The position numbers and the translations under genes were made by a program. DNA of 64,000 nucleotides from assembly GCA_003952965.2 (NCBI GenBank), contig CM025852.1:8091001-8155000 (forward strand). Reading direction: 5' to 3'. The notes below the pieces were generated by a model. The model did no database searches. It was given only the letters and a program-made list of their open reading frames with translations, and was not told where the DNA came from. This DNA comes from Morella rubra. Taxonomy: Eukaryota > Streptophyta > Magnoliopsida > Fagales > Myricaceae. Of this stretch, positions 60,701-64,000 are shown piece by piece. Position 1 is the first letter of the stretch, and each line of letters begins with the position of its first letter.

Positions 60701-62751
60701 TGGGTCATTTTTAAATTATATTGTGGTCTATAACTCTTCCACTGATCTATTTGTTTCATTTTCTTAATGGTATCTAATTTTTAAACTAATACATTAAGAA
60801 TATTTTTAATTTATATTTTGGTCTATAAGTCTTCCATTATTCTAATAGCTTCATTTTCTTCATTATTATGGTGTCTAATTGATAAATAATTAATTTGGTC
60901 GTTTTTAATTTATATTGTGGTCTATAACTCTTCCACTGATCTATTTGCTTCATTTTCTTAAATATTATGGTATCTAATTTTTAAACTAAATTATGAATAT
61001 TTTTAATTTATATTTTGGTGTATAAGTCTTCCATTATTCTAATAGCTTCATTTTCTTCATTATTATGGTGTCTAATTGATAAAATAATTAATTTTGTCGT
61101 TTTTAATTTATATTGTGGTCTACAAGACCTCCAATCTTTTAATAGCTTTATTTTCTTAAATATTATGGTGTCTAATTGTTAAACTAATTAATTTGGTCAT
61201 TTTTAATTTATATTATGGTCTATAACTCTTCCACTGATCTATTTGTTTCATTTTCTTAATTATTATGGTATCTAATTTTTAAACTAATAAATTAAGAATA
61301 TTTTTAATTTATATTTTGGTCTATAAGTCTTCCCTTCTTCTAATAGCTTCTTTTTCTTCATTATTATCTTGTCTAATGGATAAAATAATAAATTTTGGTC
61401 GTTTTTAATTTATATTGTGGTCTATAACTCTTCCACTAATCTATTTGCTTCATTTTCTTAAATATTACGGTATCTAATTTTTAAACTAATAAATTAAGAA
61501 TATTTTTAATTTATATTTTGGTCTATAAGTCTTCATTATTCTAATAGCTTCATTTTCTTCATTATTATGGTGTCTAATTGATAAAATAATTAATTTTGGT
61601 CGTTTTTAATTTATATTGTGGTCTATAAGACCTCCAATCTTTTAATAGCTTTATTTTCTTAAATATTATGTGTCTAATTGTTAAACTAATTAATTTGGGT
61701 CATTTTTAAATTATTTTGGTCTATAACTCTTCCACTGATCTATTTGTTTCATTTTCTTAATTGTTATGGTATCTAATTTTAAAACTAATACATTAAGAAT
61801 ATTTTAAATTTATATTTTGGTCTATAAGTCTTCCATTATTCTAATAGCTTCATTTTCTTCATTATTATGGTGTCTAATGATAAAATAATTAATTTTGGTC
61901 GTTTTTAATTTATATTGTGGTCTATAACTCTTCCACTGATCTATTTGCTTCATTTTCTTAAATATTACGGTATCTAATTTTTAAACTAATAATTAAGAAT
62001 ATTTTTAATTTATATTTTGGTGTATAAGTCTTCCATTATTCTAATAGCTTCATTTTCTTCATTATTATGGTGTCTAATTGATAAATAATTAATTTTGGTC
62101 GTTTTTAATTTATATTGTGGTCTATAAGACCTCCAATCTTTTAATAGCTTTATTTTCTTAAATATTATTGTCTCTAATTGTTAAACTAATTAATTTGGGT
62201 CATTTTTAATTTATATTATGGTTATAACTCTTCACTGATCTATTTGTTTCATTTTCTTAATTATTATGGTATCTAATTTTTAACTAATAAATTAAGAATA
62301 TTTTTAATTTATATTTTGGTCTATAAGTCTTCCCTTGTTCTAATAGCTTCTTTTTCTTCATTATTATCTTGTCTAATGGATAAAATAATTAATTTATTTT
62401 TAAATTATATTGTGGTCTATAACTCTTCCACAGATCTATTTGTTTCATTTTCTTAAATATTTATCTAATTTAAACCTAATAATTAAGAATATTTTTAATT
62501 TATATTTTGGTCTATAAGTCTTCCATTATCCAAGAGCTTCATTTTCTTCATTATTATGGTGTCTAATTGATAAAATAATTAATTTTGGTCGTTTTTAATT
62601 TATATTGTGGTCTATAAGTCCTCCAATCTTTTAATAGCTTTATTTTCTTAAATATTATTGTGTCTAATTGTTAAACTAATTAATTTGGGTCATTTTAATT
62701 TATATTGGGTCTATAACTCTTCCTAATCTATTTACTTCATTTTCTTATTGT
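57772..62751 (+). repeat. Satellite array, block 2: ten-monomer higher-order repeat
   Basis: This contains about 50 monomers of about 100 bp. The marker monomer (TCTTCCCTTCTTCTAATAGC or its close variant, followed by CTTGTCTAATGGATAAA) starts at 58326, 59329, 60324, 61317 and 62317, a period of 1003, 995, 993 and 1000 bp. Within a period, five monomer types occur twice. The two half-periods differ by fixed variants, for example TATAAGTCCTCC versus TACAAGACCTCC, and ATACATTAAG versus ATAAATTAAG. It is the same sequence family as block 1, but cleaner. Confidence 0.95.
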
Positions 62752-64000
62752 TGTTGTGAGTCTAAATACAACCCGAGAGAGGGGGGGGGGGGGGGGTGAA
62801 TTGGTTTATGAAAAAGTTAGTCCTTTTTCGATAAAAACCCAAGTCTAAAGAATACCCCTTTTACAATTAAAAATGCAGATCTGAATGTGTATAATGTTAA
62901 GCAAAATATAAGCAATAAATGATAAAGCTTAAAACAAAAAACAAATATGGATATGAAACAAATAATAAGAGAGATAGAGTTAGAGAGACGACACCGTAAT
63001 TTTAGGTGGTTCGGCAACACTTGCCTACGTCCACCCCCAAGGCTATTGACTTCCTTGGGCTTCCTTCACTATTCTCCAATAGCAAATACACCTTAGCTTC
63101 CGGGGTGCTAAGGAACCTTTACAAAGCGTTTTTCGAGCTCACGCTTCAACTCTCTCACAAATCCCAAAACCAAGGGATTTCTTCTACCCTCACAAGTAGG
63201 ACAAGTGTTTACCCAACACTCCTCACAAATCCCAAAACCCAAGGGATTTCTTCTACCCTCACGAGTAGGACAAGTGTTTACCCAACACTCAATGTTTTAC
63301 AATAGATGGGTACAATAAGGAATGGCTCCTAAGCCGAATATGCAAGTGGAAAGCTCACAACGTGTGGAATGGCTCTCTAAGCCGAATAGCAAGTGAAAAG
63401 CTCAATAAAGTGCAAGAAGACAAGATTCTTGAATGAAACCTAAAGTTTGGCAAGTAGGAGCACAAGCTTTCTTGGTAGGTGCGGTCTTCCCTCTTCTTCA
63501 AAGCACTTTCTCTCTCTAGAAGTTAGGGCACGATTGATTGCAAGTGTGCTTGTCTTCTTCAAGAAACTTCTCTCTCTTTGGAGGCTAGATCTCAAGGATA
63601 AGCACGAGAAGAAGATTTAACAATGGGAGCTTTGATCTTGGAGGAATCAACAAATGAAATCTTTGGATCTTGCTTTCTCTCTCTATCGGAGGTAGATTTT
63701 GAATAATGATGCAAGTCCTTGCTTTCTCTCTCTATCTCATTCTTCTTATAGCCCAAGGTCTTCAACGGTCATCAAAGCCCTCAAAAGTGCCGTTGGAAGG
63801 GCATCCAAGTCATTTGAGACCATTTGGAGACTTTTTGGATGAGTTGGCGTCGTTTCCAGAATATCTGCAAATTCGCACCATGTGTCGACACATTGTGTTC
63901 ATGTGTCGACACATTAAACTTAGTCTGAAATTTTGTTCTCGGGAGACAGTGCAATGTGTCACACATAGTCTTCAATGTGTCGACACGTTGAACACTTAGT
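62752..64000 (-). mobile_element. LTR (same family), truncated by window end
   Basis: This is a fossil. It is the same LTR as 55942-57771, starting at the same place in the satellite monomer (CTTATTG|TTGTTGTGAGTC) with the same G-run and the same duplicated ACAAGTGTTTACCC block (63202 and 63269). It lacks the A-tract. ATGTGTCGACACATT units repeat near 63880-63990. It continues beyond the window. Confidence 0.8.

Noticed and set aside
47240-62751. CRISPR-like regular repetition
   Set aside because: Units are contiguous 100-bp monomers with no unique spacers, in a plant nuclear context. It is satellite DNA.
1-64000. tRNA, rRNA or snoRNA genes
   Set aside because: I scanned by eye for tRNA-like arms and rRNA motifs and saw none. 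The TGGTATCAGAGC at 46660 is a primer-binding site, not a tRNA gene.

Overview
This is a nuclear window from a flowering plant, most likely a eudicot. It is AT-rich, its genes are intron-rich with GT-AG junctions, and it contains plant-specific gene families (cytokinin dehydrogenase, DEMETER-type 5-methylcytosine DNA glycosylase) together with plant-type LTR, LINE, hAT and Mutator-like repeats. I cannot name the species. The first 37 kb is genic. The remainder is a repeat graveyard that leads into a long satellite array.

Layout: (1) 1-7199 is a near-perfect 7.2 kb palindrome folding at about 3600. Its centre lies inside one end of a hAT-type transposon. (2) 9059-11406 (+) is a five-exon CKX1-like cytokinin dehydrogenase that joins into a 545-residue frame. 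(3) 12004-about 12416 (-) is the terminal exon of a small acidic plant protein. (4) 14858-17681 is a third copy of the palindrome arm. It runs into a complete non-autonomous hAT (17205-19122) with 12-bp terminal inverted repeats, an 8-bp target duplication and a captured PPR-gene fragment. (5) About 19150-36568 (+) is a complete DEMETER-like gene. Its 19 coding exons sum to 5766 bases in one continuous frame (1921 residues). Its introns hold a Ty3/gypsy remnant, a 5'-truncated LINE and a Mutator-like MITE. (6) 37-47 kb contains a small outlying satellite array, solo LTRs, a decayed autonomous hAT transposase, a gypsy 3' end and a copia-type LTR with primer-binding site. (7) About 47240-62751 is an array of roughly 100-bp AT-rich monomers organised in a roughly 1-kb, ten-monomer higher-order repeat. 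It is interrupted by one LTR and bordered by a second copy of that LTR, which runs off the window end.

How the parts relate: CKX1 degrades cytokinin, and the DEMETER-like enzyme removes 5-methylcytosine by base excision. They are neighbours and show no sign of forming a pathway. The most interesting structure links regions 1 and 4. The hAT target duplication shows that, before insertion, 17204 was contiguous with 19131, just upstream of the DEMETER 5' region. The palindrome arms therefore carry two inverted copies of sequence that flanks the DEMETER-like promoter, folded inside the hAT end. This geometry resembles aberrant (alternative) hAT transposition, or an assembly fold-back at the contig edge. 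If transcribed, it would be a long hairpin homologous to the flank of a DNA-demethylase gene. The satellite organisation and the phase-locked LTR copies inside it are the second notable structure.
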